From Sugiyamaella lignohabitans (Eukaryota > Ascomycota > Dipodascomycetes > Dipodascales > Trichomonascaceae): a stretch of DNA of 64,000 nucleotides. Positions 10,600 to 20,337 of this stretch are shown piece after piece; within the stretch, counting starts at the first letter, position 1, and each line of letters starts with the position of its first letter. The position numbers and the translations under genes are program-made. The stretch is from the NCBI RefSeq assembly GCF_001640025.1, contig NC_031672.1, positions 5,518,001 to 5,582,000 of the forward strand, written 5' to 3'. The notes beneath the pieces are model-generated. The model was given only the letters and a program-made list of their open reading frames with translations. It did not search any database and had not been told where the DNA came from.

Positions 10600-12072
10600 A
10601 TGCTTAGCCGGGTTAGCTGCCGTTCCTCAGCAACTTTCAGAGTCAAAGGACTTGTGGGCTGTAAAGCGGTATTGCCTGAAGGTATAAGATGCATTGGCTC
10701 CTCGCGTACTCGTTCAAGCACTTCGCAACTTACGCCTGCTGATATCACACAGACTGTGTCAGCCGGATCAGCAACTCTCATGTCAGAACCACTTGCTTTG
10801 TTACCCAAAGGACAGAAACCAAAATTCATTAGCGCATTGTCTCCTAAAGAGTTGACCAGCTTTATTCTTCTTTCAAGCGTGACTTCTTCGAAATATCTCA
10901 TTGATCTATCTGCCAAAGCTCTACCGTATACGCCGAACTCTTTGGTTAAGCAGTTCGTTTATCCTATTTATTGTGGCGGTGAGACCTTTCCGGAAGTTCT
11001 TGAAACAGGCCGTAAACTGTTGAATAGGGGAATCGGAAATATGATGCTTTCATACTCGGTTGAAGATGCAGAGGGAAATTCACCAGCAGCCAGTTCTGCA
11101 CTTCTCGCAAATGCTGTTTCGGAGATTTGCAATTCTATTGATGAGGTATTGGTTCCTCATTATGATATTGCCAAGCAGGCCTATGATGAGGAAAAGTCGA
11201 CAGTTGTTCCTGGCCAGGGATTCATCGCCTTGAAGCCGACCGGTTTAATGGTTGGAGCAACGGATATTTTGAGAAATTTTGACCAACCGGCGTACGCTGA
11301 CAAATGGCAGCAGTATCTTCAAATTTGTAGGAAAATTTGTCAACATGCAGCTGAGCACGGTCAAGGCAAGGTTGCCGTTGTTTTTGATGCTGAGAAGAAA
11401 GTTCTCCAGCCTGGTGTTTACGCGGCTCAGAGAGCCATGATGGAAGAGTTCAATAAGCCATCCAAGGAGGTAGTCGTAATCGGAACCATTCAAATGTACT
11501 TGCAAGACTCTCTAGATCAGCTCAAGCAGGAATTGGATCTGGCGAAGAAAAATAATTACCAAGTAGGATTGAAGCTGGTTAGGGGAGCTTACATTCATTC
11601 AGAGCCAGACAGAATGAATACCATCCACGTTGACAAACAGAGCACTGATAATTGCTATAATGAAGGGGTTTCCATTATGCTTGACGACATTTTCGAGGCC
11701 GAAAAGACTCTCTCAGCTCCAGTTGTTGGTAAGCTAATTGTCGCTACTCATAATGAGCACTCATGTGCACTTGTCGATCAAAGATTACAAAATGCTGCTG
11801 CCGGTCTAGGAACTCTGCAAGCCACTAATCTCTCTAACCGTGTTGTATTTGGTCAACTTATGGGAATGGCCGACGACCAGAGCCATGAACTGGCTAGTCG
11901 CGGTCATCACGTTGTCAAATACGTTCCCTGGGGACCGGCTCAGGAAACCAAGGAATACTTGGTCAGACGGCTTGAAGAGAACGGAGATGCTGCAAGAGAA
12001 GGTGGTATTAAGTACGCAAAGTTTGGAGTTCAAGAACTATTTTCGCGTCTCAGATCTAAACAAACTGCTTAA
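10600..12072 (+). CDS. PUT1: proline dehydrogenase, mitochondrial
   Basis: FAD-dependent enzyme that oxidises proline to pyrroline-5-carboxylate on the mitochondrial inner membrane, the first step of proline catabolism. 490 residues, near the yeast Put1 size (476). The N-terminus (MLSRVSCRSSATFRVKG) is rich in Arg and Ser and free of acids, as a presequence should be. Core motifs in order are FVYPIYCGGETF, FIALKPTGLM, QPGVYAAQRAMM, GLKLVRGAYIHSEPDRMNTI, KLIVATHNEHS and the GQLMGMADD segment with VKYVPWGP near the C-terminus; the RGAY and ATHNEHS elements are characteristic of the catalytic barrel. Single exon, start at the first ATG. Possible GATA-factor regulation is noted upstream. Confidence 0.95.
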   Translation: MLSRVSCRSSATFRVKGLVGCKAVLPEGIRCIGSSRTRSSTSQLTPADITQTVSAGSATLMSEPLALLPKGQKPKFISALSPKELTSFILLSSVTSSKYLIDLSAKALPYTPNSLVKQFVYPIYCGGETFPEVLETGRKLLNRGIGNMMLSYSVEDAEGNSPAASSALLANAVSEICNSIDEVLVPHYDIAKQAYDEEKSTVVPGQGFIALKPTGLMVGATDILRNFDQPAYADKWQQYLQICRKICQHAAEHGQGKVAVVFDAEKKVLQPGVYAAQRAMMEEFNKPSKEVVVIGTIQMYLQDSLDQLKQELDLAKKNNYQVGLKLVRGAYIHSEPDRMNTIHVDKQSTDNCYNEGVSIMLDDIFEAEKTLSAPVVGKLIVATHNEHSCALVDQRLQNAAAGLGTLQATNLSNRVVFGQLMGMADDQSHELASRGHHVVKYVPWGPAQETKEYLVRRLEENGDAAREGGIKYAKFGVQELFSRLRSKQTA

Positions 12073-12192
12073 TCCACGAAAAAAATTTATCTGCATATAA
12101 CTTACTTATTTAATGACTTGAACTCCGAATAATTAATGATTAGATTTCTTCGAGAAGTTACACTTCAGAGATCGAACCAGCAGCTTTGGATT

Positions 12193-12210
12193 GCTTCTAT
12201 GCATAGAAGC
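12193..12210. repeat. 18-bp perfect palindrome
   Basis: GCTTCTATGCATAGAAGC reads identically on both strands, 121 bp downstream of the PUT1 stop. No loop, so as DNA it is a candidate dimer-binding site and as RNA a weak hairpin. Seen directly; role unknown. Confidence 0.9.
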
Positions 12211-12393
12211 CCGGGGCATTGTATTTGTGTAGTGAAATTGCTTATCATTGGTGACACCCCTGATAGTCCTCTATGCAAGAAATATCGAGCTACTTGGACA
12301 ATTCTTCTTTTGTTACTGAGGAGAGGGCGGCTACCTTTTCATTTCTGTCTTTTTCGAGGGGCCACTGTTCCTACAGGGCTGATTCCTCATGCA

Positions 12394-12415
12394 TCCTGCA
12401 GATTTTACTGCAGGA
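12394..12415. repeat. inverted repeat, 8-bp stem and 6-nt loop
   Basis: TCCTGCAG, six bases, then CTGCAGGA. It lies 180 bp beyond the palindrome, downstream of PUT1. There is no T run after it and yeast does not use bacterial-type terminators, so no function is assigned. Confidence 0.85.
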
Positions 12416-13586
12416 ACGCAGCAGGCCAAGATTGTTTCTACATACAACTACGTAATAGCAGACGCCCAATGCAGACCATTCAACGTGGGTCTAGATGCAT
12501 ACCGACCCTAGTTAGAGAGGGAAAACAAGTTCAGTTCATTTAACTCGAGGCGGAATTCTCATACGCCTACCTCACGCGAACCGAAGGCATCACAGGTACG
12601 TGATTTGGAATTTCGAACAGCTAGATAAATCCAAGTTGCCGGGGCAATGGGTGGAAAACTAGGAGGTAACGAAGCTCCACAGATCGCGAGACGTGGTTGT
12701 TGGCAAATTAATGACGCTATTAGCTGGAGTTTCTGAGACAGCTTAGATGACAAAATAAATTTAAATATTGCTATTCAGTTTGAATCAAAATAGCAACTTA
12801 GAATTATTAACATAACATCATTGCCGACCGAATCAGGTGATTATGTGACCCATTGGTATTGTAAAAAAAGCACAAATCTAATGAACGGTCCAGTATCAGT
12901 TGGATCTCATTTATCGAGTCCCTATCTCGGAGTGCCTTGGAAGGGCCATTACCCTGGAGTGGGTTTCCTTTCATATGCATATCATTTTCAACTCCAGTTG
13001 CTCGATTTGAATATAGATCGGCGACATCTATTTCATCTCGCTGCGTTCCAGTCGAAAGTTGCCAAAGTCACGTTCGATTTACCCTACTTTATGCACCAGC
13101 CGCCTTAATCTCGACTGATATGCGGAGAACGTCTCTTCCTATGAGATAGCTCCCTACCGCCATCGCGCCTTTAAATTGACTCTCAAGGGTGAATTTGCTG
13201 GTATAGCCACTTTTCTTTCCTATATCTCAGTTGACGAGTGGCCTTTTTTGGTTTGAAATATCAGGGTATTTGATTTTTGTCCTGCGCCATTGTTTGATTG
13301 AAAACTATTGATCAAAGCGAAGTGTAACTCAGCTGTGGCATTCTCGTGAGGTTTTTTTATATTGAAAAATCCACTTGGACGAATTTGAACTGAGTATATT
13401 TGTGGAGTCGTTTGCTCAATTCGTTGACAAGATCCCGAGGAATTGTCAAGACTGGCCATTGACACTTGATATAGTGTACTGGTTGTATTTTACTGTCTTG
13501 TGGTCGTGTTACTTTGTAGCACGCGCATCTTACATTACCTTGTTGCTAGCAGCAATTGGCTTCGATTAAACAGCCATTTTGTCAGT

Positions 13587-16500
13587 ATGAGCCATTTTTT
13601 CAAACAAGGTGGCCATGCTGCCAAAGGATTGGCTCACAATATTCATAACACGGTCCATTCTGGTGGCTCAAAAGCTGAGCATGCTTTGAGTGATGCTGTT
13701 GGTAACGATCCTCATGAGGTTGCTTCGGCTGTGAACGAACAAGTTGGCCAGTATGGAGAGGTCACTGATATTCGAAATGAACCTGGTACTGATGCAGCTC
13801 ATAGCAAGAGCGAAGACCACCCAGTTCCTTTGGCTAGCTCTAGTCCTGCTAGACCCAGTGCTGGACATGGCCCGGGACCCAGTCGTGGCCCGGGAGCTGA
13901 AGCGGGTGCCGGTGCACACGCTGTTAGTCCTCCTCCAGATTCATCCGGGGCTGCTAGTCCTGATCACGGATTTTCATTTTCTGACGACAGACCTGTGAAA
14001 CGAAGTGCGGACAGACCAGAGGTAAGTGTTGACGACTAGCAATATCTGCATAGAAATGTAATCAAGGCCAAGAAACCTTGGAGTTGATCATTTCATTCTC
14101 TAGGTAATGAACACTAACATGATATAGCCTGTGAATGGATCTAATCAACAAGCTAGTAACTTGCCGAATCAACAAACTGGTTCCCAGTCTAATGAACAAC
14201 AACACCAAGAACACCAAGAACGTCAGCAACAAAGCCAGCAGTCTAGCCAACAATCTAACCAACGGCCTGGTCAGCAACAAGGCCAACAGGCCAATCAACA
14301 ACAATCTGGTCAGCAATCTCGCTCCCAGTCTGGACAGCAGTCTGATCCTGAGCCAGGCTCGAATCAGGATGGACCTAAAGAGGGGGTTCTGCTAAGCGAG
14401 CACACTGATAAACCAATTGCTCCTGTAACCAAGCCAGAGTCAGCTAAGAAGCCAGCTGACTCCGAAGTTTCGAAGTCTATTTCTCAAGAAGAAATTGACA
14501 AGAAGAAGAATACTCTTTCTGGCAAGCTTACTGCCAAGAAACCCATTGTACCCGACTATGTTGGCTGGAAAGAAGTGGGTGGTTGGGATGAGCGGGCTCA
14601 ACTGGAATCTGATGAGGAGGTTGAGGACCTTCTTGCAAGGTCCACCTTGTTGGAGTCCTATGTAAGTGACAAGTTCTATGGAGACTGGTACCACAATACT
14701 GTGTTGATCGTCCTGGCCTGTTTCTTCTCTTGGCTGGTTGCCAGACTTGGAGGTGGTATTGCTTGGTTATCCATTATTATTGCCTTTGTTGGCACCGCGT
14801 ATCGAACTAGCATCCGTCGTTTACGTCGAAATGTTCGTGACGATGTTACGCGTCTCATGGGTATTAAAAAGCTGGAAACCGACACTGAGACTATGGAGTG
14901 GTTGAACTCATTCTTGGTTAAATTTTGGCTTATTTACGAACCTGTATTGTCTGAGCAAGTGATCACCATTGGAAATCAAGTCCTTGCTGATGCAACTCCC
15001 GGATTCATTGAATCGTTGTCTCTTGACACGTTTACTTTGGGTACCAAGCCTCCTCGTATTGATCATGTCCGTACTTTTCCCAAGACTGATGATGACGTTG
15101 CAGTAATGGATTGGGCCTTTTCGTTCACTCCCAATGATATTGAGGATTTGACTGCTAGACAACTCAAATCTAAGGTCAACCCCAAGGTAGCTCTCGGTGT
15201 GAGAGTTGGTAAGGGAATTGTATCAAAATCACTACCAATCTTGGTTGAGGATATGTCCTTTTCTGGTTTGATGCGCGTCCGAGTCAAGATGATGACAACT
15301 TTCCCTCATGTTCAAACTGTTGACGTTTCGTTTTTGGAACCTCCTGCTATTGATTTCGTGCTGAAGCCTATTGGTGGTGATACTCTTGGTTTTGATATCA
15401 ACATTATCCCTGGTCTTTCGAAGTTTATCAAGGAGATGATTGATGCAAATGCTGGACCCATGTTGTATGCTCCAAATGCATTCCAACTCAATGTGGAACA
15501 AATGCTTGCTGGTGCTGGTTTGGATTCTGCTGTTGGCGTATTGGCGGTGACTATCAATAACGCCAAAAATCTTAGGGGATCTGATGCTATTGGCAATACC
15601 GTTGATCCTTATGTTAAACTCTCATTCAACGACCGTGAGGAACTTGCTCGAACTAGTATCAAATCTAACACCAAGACCCCTACATGGAAGGAGACAAAGT
15701 ATTTGCTTGTTAAAAATCTTAACGAAGTTCTGTCACTCGAGGTTGTTGATTTCAATGATTTCCGCAAGGACAAGTCTATTGGTATAGCTACTTTTGCACT
15801 GGACAAACTCAAGGATGTTCCCGATCATGAAAATGTCACTGCTGAAATCCTTGCTGGTACTAAGAGCAGAGGTGGTCTTGCTTTTGATTTGCACTGGTAT
15901 CCTGTCTTGGAAGGCAAGAAGCTTGATGACGGTACTGTCGAACCTCCTCCAGAGTCCAACTCCGGTATTGTTCGCTTTACAGTTCATCAGTGCAAGGACC
16001 TAGATGCTAAGAAGTCCCTTGTCGGTCAGTTGTCCACTTATGCTGACTTGCAATTGGATGGAAAGACCTTGCAGACTACTAAGACTGTTAAGCGAAACAA
16101 TAGCCCCGTTTGGGACCATTCTTATGAGTTCTTGGTTCCCAACAAAGCCAAGGCCCAACTTGGTACTATTGTTCGCGACTCTCGTGGCTTGGCTACAGAC
16201 CCAGTGGTTGGTTCTTACAAGCTTCCATTGCAGTCTTTAATATCTGCCACTGAACAAGGAAAGGACTGGTTTGACATGACTCCTTCAGGTAGGGTTCGTC
16301 TCAGTGCTACTTGGAAGCCTGTTGCCATTAAGGATATTGGTGGTAGCAGTTATGTTGAGCCTATTGGAGTTCTCAGACTTAATCTCATCAGAGCTAGTGG
16401 ATTACGCAATCTGGAGAAAATCGGTACTATCGATCCTTATATGAGAGTCATGGTCGGTGGTTTTGCAAAGGGAAGAACTTCCGCTCGGGATTCGACGCTG

Positions 16501-18441
16501 GACCCTGTTTTCAATGAAATCATTTATGTTCCCATTCAGAACGAAAACCAGGATATTGTTTTAGACGCTATGGATATTGAGAAGAACGGAAAAGATCGCA
16601 GTGTTGGGTCGTACTCATTTAAAATTTCCAAATATGTTAAGACAGACAGCTCTGGACAGTATCTTGAGTATAAGTCCAAGGATGTTGTCAATGGACAGCT
16701 GGTTTACCCCAAGCGTGGAGCCAAAGGTACTATTTCGTTCACGGCTGAGTTTTATCCCACTGTTCCTGTAATGGACATCGAGGAGGCTAAGCAACGAAAG
16801 AAGGCCAAGGAAGAAGAAGAGAAACAGAAGGCGGAAGAAGCAGCCAAGGACCCTAAAAAAGCAGAAGCTGACCGAAAGGCAGCAGCTGAGAAGCCATCTA
16901 CAGAAGAGAATGCTGACACTGGTCGGAAACTACTGGACATTCCACTTCCTGAATTGATCAAGAACCAATCGGGTGTTATTGCCGTTAGCATTGAAGATGT
17001 CTCGACCTCTATCCCCACATCATTCCTTCGTGTATTTTTCGATCATGCTCCTTATCCAGTCTTCTTCAGTTCGAAGTTGAAGGGTTCTAGGAACAGAGTT
17101 TTGGAATCCGCCGACTTTATGGTTCGTGAACTGGAGTACTCCAAAACTATTTTTGAACTTGTTGCTAAGGAGGATAGCTATTCTGAAAGCAATGTCCTCG
17201 CTACCGTTACATTGCCAACTCTCGATGTCCTTAAATCTGCTTATGAAGAGCCTAAGGTCATTAACTTATCAGGACGTGGAGGCAAAGCTCAAGTTCGTAT
17301 TAAGACAAGATACTTCCCGGTTGAGAAGTTTAACTTGGACCCTATTGAGAGCATTTCCAACCAAGGAACTGTTGCAATTAATCTTATCGGTGCCGATGAT
17401 ATCGAGGCTGCAGATAGAAGCGGAAAATCTGATCCCTACATAGTTTTCAAACTTAACGATAGTGAAACTCTGTATAAGACTCAGACAGTGAAGAAGACAC
17501 TCAATCCTGTTTGGAATGAGAAGTTTGAGGTGCCTATACAAGATAGAATTCGCAGTAAACTTGCTGCCAAGCTTTATGATTGGGATATGGGTCCAGGTGA
17601 TGATGATTATTTGGGTCAAGCTATTATTCCTCTAGATAAGCTGGAGCCTTTGAAGGCTGAGGAATTGACACTTCCTATTGATCACAAAGGTAATCTTCGT
17701 CTGGCTGTTCAGTTTAAACCGGGATATGTTAGAAGAACTCTTGGTGTAGACAACGGTACTATAGCAGTTCTTGGTGCTGGTTCTGTCGCTGGTGGCATTA
17801 ATAATGTTGTAGGAGGTGTTGGAGGCGTCGCGGGTGGTGCGATGGGTGCTGCTGGTGGCGTTGCTGGTGGTGTTGCTGGCGGTGTTGCTGGTGGCGTTGG
17901 CAAGGGTGCTGGTCTTCTTAAGAGTGCATTTGGCCGTGGAAACAAGAGTAGTGGAAATGGCAATAATGGCGGAAATTCATCGGCGAATACCAGCGCTGTT
18001 GCTGATACTTCCTCGGTCTATGATGATCACTCCAGTTCTAATGGTCATAAGAGAGCAAATTCTATAACCAGCTCAGTTATGGCCGGTAATGGTTCCGAAA
18101 CTGTATCAGGTACTATTACTGTGTTGGCAATCAGAGGCCTTGATGTTTCGCACTTGCAAGCTCGTGCATATTTAGCAGGTGCTAAGCGTGAAAAGGAGCT
18201 GTTCAAATCGAAGTCAGTTAAGCCAACAAATAACGAAGCTAAGTTTGAGGAATCGTTTACATTCAAAGGTACTGTCGATTCTACACTTATATTCCGAGTG
18301 CGTGAACATAAGAGTATTGGTAGAGACAACGAAATTGGGCAAGCCACCATATCCCTTGCTGACATTAGCCACGAGGGAGAGCAGTCTCTACCATGTGGTG
18401 ACGGTGAAATCGATATTTCCCTTCGACTAGGTTTGAAATAA
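13587..18441 (+). CDS. tricalbin, ER-plasma membrane tether (SMP and C2 domains), two exons
   Basis: Integral ER protein that tethers cortical ER to the plasma membrane and moves lipid between them; counterpart of budding yeast Tcb1-3, closest in size to Tcb3 (1545). Exons 13587-14021 and 14128-18441 give 1582 residues. The 106-bp phase-0 intron has GTAAGT and ACTAACATGATATAG. Order of parts: Pro/Ala/Gly-rich N-terminus (residues 70-145), a Gln/Ser-rich tract (about 150-210), a hydrophobic hairpin near 330-370 starting WYHNTVLIVLACFFSW, the SMP lipid-binding domain from EWLNSFLVKFW at about 398 to 605, then roughly six C2-like units. Ca2+-type aspartates are clearest in NTVDPYVKLSFN and KSDPYIVFKLND with the DWDMGPGDDDYLG loop. 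A Gly/Val repeat (about 1370-1410) precedes the last C2 unit. Confidence 0.93.
17806..17926 (+). repeat. GGV/GGA-coding repeat in the tricalbin gene
   Basis: Degenerate 12- to 15-bp units of the type GGTGGCGTTGCTGGT encode a run of Gly-Gly-Val-Ala between the last two C2 units. Likely a flexible, length-variable linker. Confidence 0.8.
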
Positions 18442-18550
18442 GAATAATCCAATTTTTGTGTAATATCAATTCGTGCAACCCTTTTTTGATATATAAGAGC
18501 CATATTTGAATATATTATATTTCTGTTTAACTATATTGTCATGCGAGGAG

Positions 18551-18575
18551 TTTTTTTTTTTTTTTTTTTTTTTTT
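18551..18575 (+). repeat. poly(T) tract of 25
   Basis: Uninterrupted T run between the convergent tricalbin and SEC9 genes. Low-complexity tract; it could act as a nucleosome-free or termination region, but only the run itself is seen. Confidence 0.9.
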
Positions 18576-18682
18576 GATTTGTCGGATTAAGGCTCGGTGA
18601 AATAAAACTAAGGAATAAATTTAACTCTAAATAATATAGATGTCATGAACTTGAATGAGAAAACTCCTGAAAATTGCCCATC

Positions 18683-20131
18683 TTATTTGATGTTCTGTAA
18701 TCTCGATGTGTTCAAATGAACATTTACATCGAGCATATCCGTTTGATCAGCGATTCTATCAAGACGTTCGTTCTGTCTGGTTATTTCTTCATTGGTAGCC
18801 AGAGCTAGCTTGTTTAGACGGCTAGCGGCAGAACTTAACCCATCAAGGTTAGAGTCGATCTCATTTTCTAGATCCTCATCTTCAGAGTCACCCTCAAACT
18901 GGTATTTCTGTCTCTCCGCACTACTGGCGAATTTCTGATTTCTATATTTCTGAGCAGTCTCACTCATGTTGTCGCCATTGAGACCTTTTATGATGCGCTG
19001 CTGGGAATCATAGGCCATCTGCCGGCGGCCTTCCCTATTTCTCTGCTCAAACATGTGCTCAGCCTTAATTTTGGCTTCCTGTTCTTGTAACCTACGTTTT
19101 GCGTTGAATGGATTCGACATGTGTGGTACATATAATGGTCTGTTGGCAATTTTTAACTCCCTGGCTTTCTCTTCAGCAATTTTGTTTTGGGTCTCGGCCA
19201 GTGCCAAAGTACGCTCAGTATTAGCTATACGCTCACCCTGAGAACCTAGCATTCCAAGAGTGTTCCGGCCACTTTCTTCTGCCTCAGCCGCCATTCTTAA
19301 TGCATTTCGAGTGGATTGAACAGACTCCTTTTTTGTGAATCTAATTTGACCCTTGATAGCTTCTACATCCTCATCTTCAGAGTCAAGCTCCTGCTGTTGT
19401 TCTTGGCCATAACCATTTTGAGAAGGAGGAGCGTTTTGATCCAGTTCACTCGGGAGCTCGAAAAGTTCATCTTCCGCCGAAATTGGCTTTTTGGCAGCAC
19501 TGTTACTATTTCCCATAGATGATCTACCAGCAAAAGCACCAGCCTGGGTAGAAGCTCCTTGGAATAATTTAGCTCTCGCCTCGGCCGTCGTGTCTGTGGT
19601 CTCTGTTCGAGTTAAGGGTGCACCATTCCCAGCTCCAAATCGATTGGAATATGACGTCTCGGCTGATGCGTAAGGAGAAGAAGATTGAGATGTGGAAGCA
19701 GTTCCATATTGAGACTTGGAGTCCAAAACTGGTGCCGAATTATTTTGCCTGTTATTTCCGTAGTTTCCATAGTTTCCACCATATGGTCGTTGGGCAGCAT
19801 TGCCAGTCCCACTAGGCACTGATTTGTTGTAATTAACACTGGCATTGGCATAGGGGTTTGATGACGAGGAACCTGTAGCATAAGGGTTTGACGAGTGACT
19901 TCCACCAGTTTCAGACGTAAAGGCAGGATCACTGTTTTCAGCATTCTTAAAACTATTAGGGCCCAGGGGCGTGTTTCTTGATTGAGTTACTTTCTGAGCA
20001 TAGGCGCTGAACTGATCAAACTTGGTAGCACGCTTGTTTCCGCCACTAACCGTGATTCCATGAGATTCAAGAAACTCCCGATGTTGCTCAGGAGTCATCT
20101 CCTTATCCTTTTTTCCAAACAGTTTCTTCAT
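18683..20131 (-). CDS. SEC9: Sec9 plasma-membrane t-SNARE (SNAP-25 family)
   Basis: Provides two SNARE helices to the exocytic complex with the syntaxin Sso and synaptobrevin Snc proteins. The ATG at 20131 (MKKLFGKKDKEMTPEQHREF) is chosen; the frame extends six codons further only to a TTG. 482 residues. The N-terminal half is Asn/Ser/Tyr-rich with NPY repeats (SNPYATGSS, SNPYANAS). The first SNARE motif starts at about residue 255 (IKGQIRFTKKESVQ) and the second occupies the last 65 residues (ATNEEITRQNERLDRIADQT). SNPFNAKRR between them recalls the NPF element of yeast Sec9. No transmembrane segment, as expected. Divergent from DPH6 with about 0.2 kb between starts. Confidence 0.93.
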   Translation of the reverse strand: MKKLFGKKDKEMTPEQHREFLESHGITVSGGNKRATKFDQFSAYAQKVTQSRNTPLGPNSFKNAENSDPAFTSETGGSHSSNPYATGSSSSNPYANASVNYNKSVPSGTGNAAQRPYGGNYGNYGNNRQNNSAPVLDSKSQYGTASTSQSSSPYASAETSYSNRFGAGNGAPLTRTETTDTTAEARAKLFQGASTQAGAFAGRSSMGNSNSAAKKPISAEDELFELPSELDQNAPPSQNGYGQEQQQELDSEDEDVEAIKGQIRFTKKESVQSTRNALRMAAEAEESGRNTLGMLGSQGERIANTERTLALAETQNKIAEEKARELKIANRPLYVPHMSNPFNAKRRLQEQEAKIKAEHMFEQRNREGRRQMAYDSQQRIIKGLNGDNMSETAQKYRNQKFASSAERQKYQFEGDSEDEDLENEIDSNLDGLSSAASRLNKLALATNEEITRQNERLDRIADQTDMLDVNVHLNTSRLQNIK

Positions 20132-20337
20132 TTTGAGTTTGTTCTTCAATTAGTTGCACAACGTCAGGAGTTGTAACACTGCGTCTTTCAATATATACAC
20201 ATGCAACAAGATAAATACAAATGCATATCCCCCTCCCGCGCAGAGTTGCCAGAGACGCGCGCTGGCGGTACACCAGGCGAGTATTTAATCCGTTGCCGAA
20301 AAAGAAAGTGAACGGATCAGCTCGTTGGATTGTAATT

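Larger units (their letters stand above)
12073..13586. other. 1.5-kb intergenic region between PUT1 and the tricalbin gene
   Basis: No gene recognised. A 135-codon frame at 12136-12543 and others at 12821-13108 and 13375-13569 have no familiar sequence and no supporting features, so I treat them as chance. Two perfect inverted repeats lie at 12193-12210 and 12394-12415. The right part is the tricalbin promoter. Confidence 0.5.

Noticed and set aside
12136..12543. 135-codon plus-strand frame after PUT1
   Set aside because: No family motif, odd composition (Arg/Cys-rich), and it spans both inverted repeats; probably chance.
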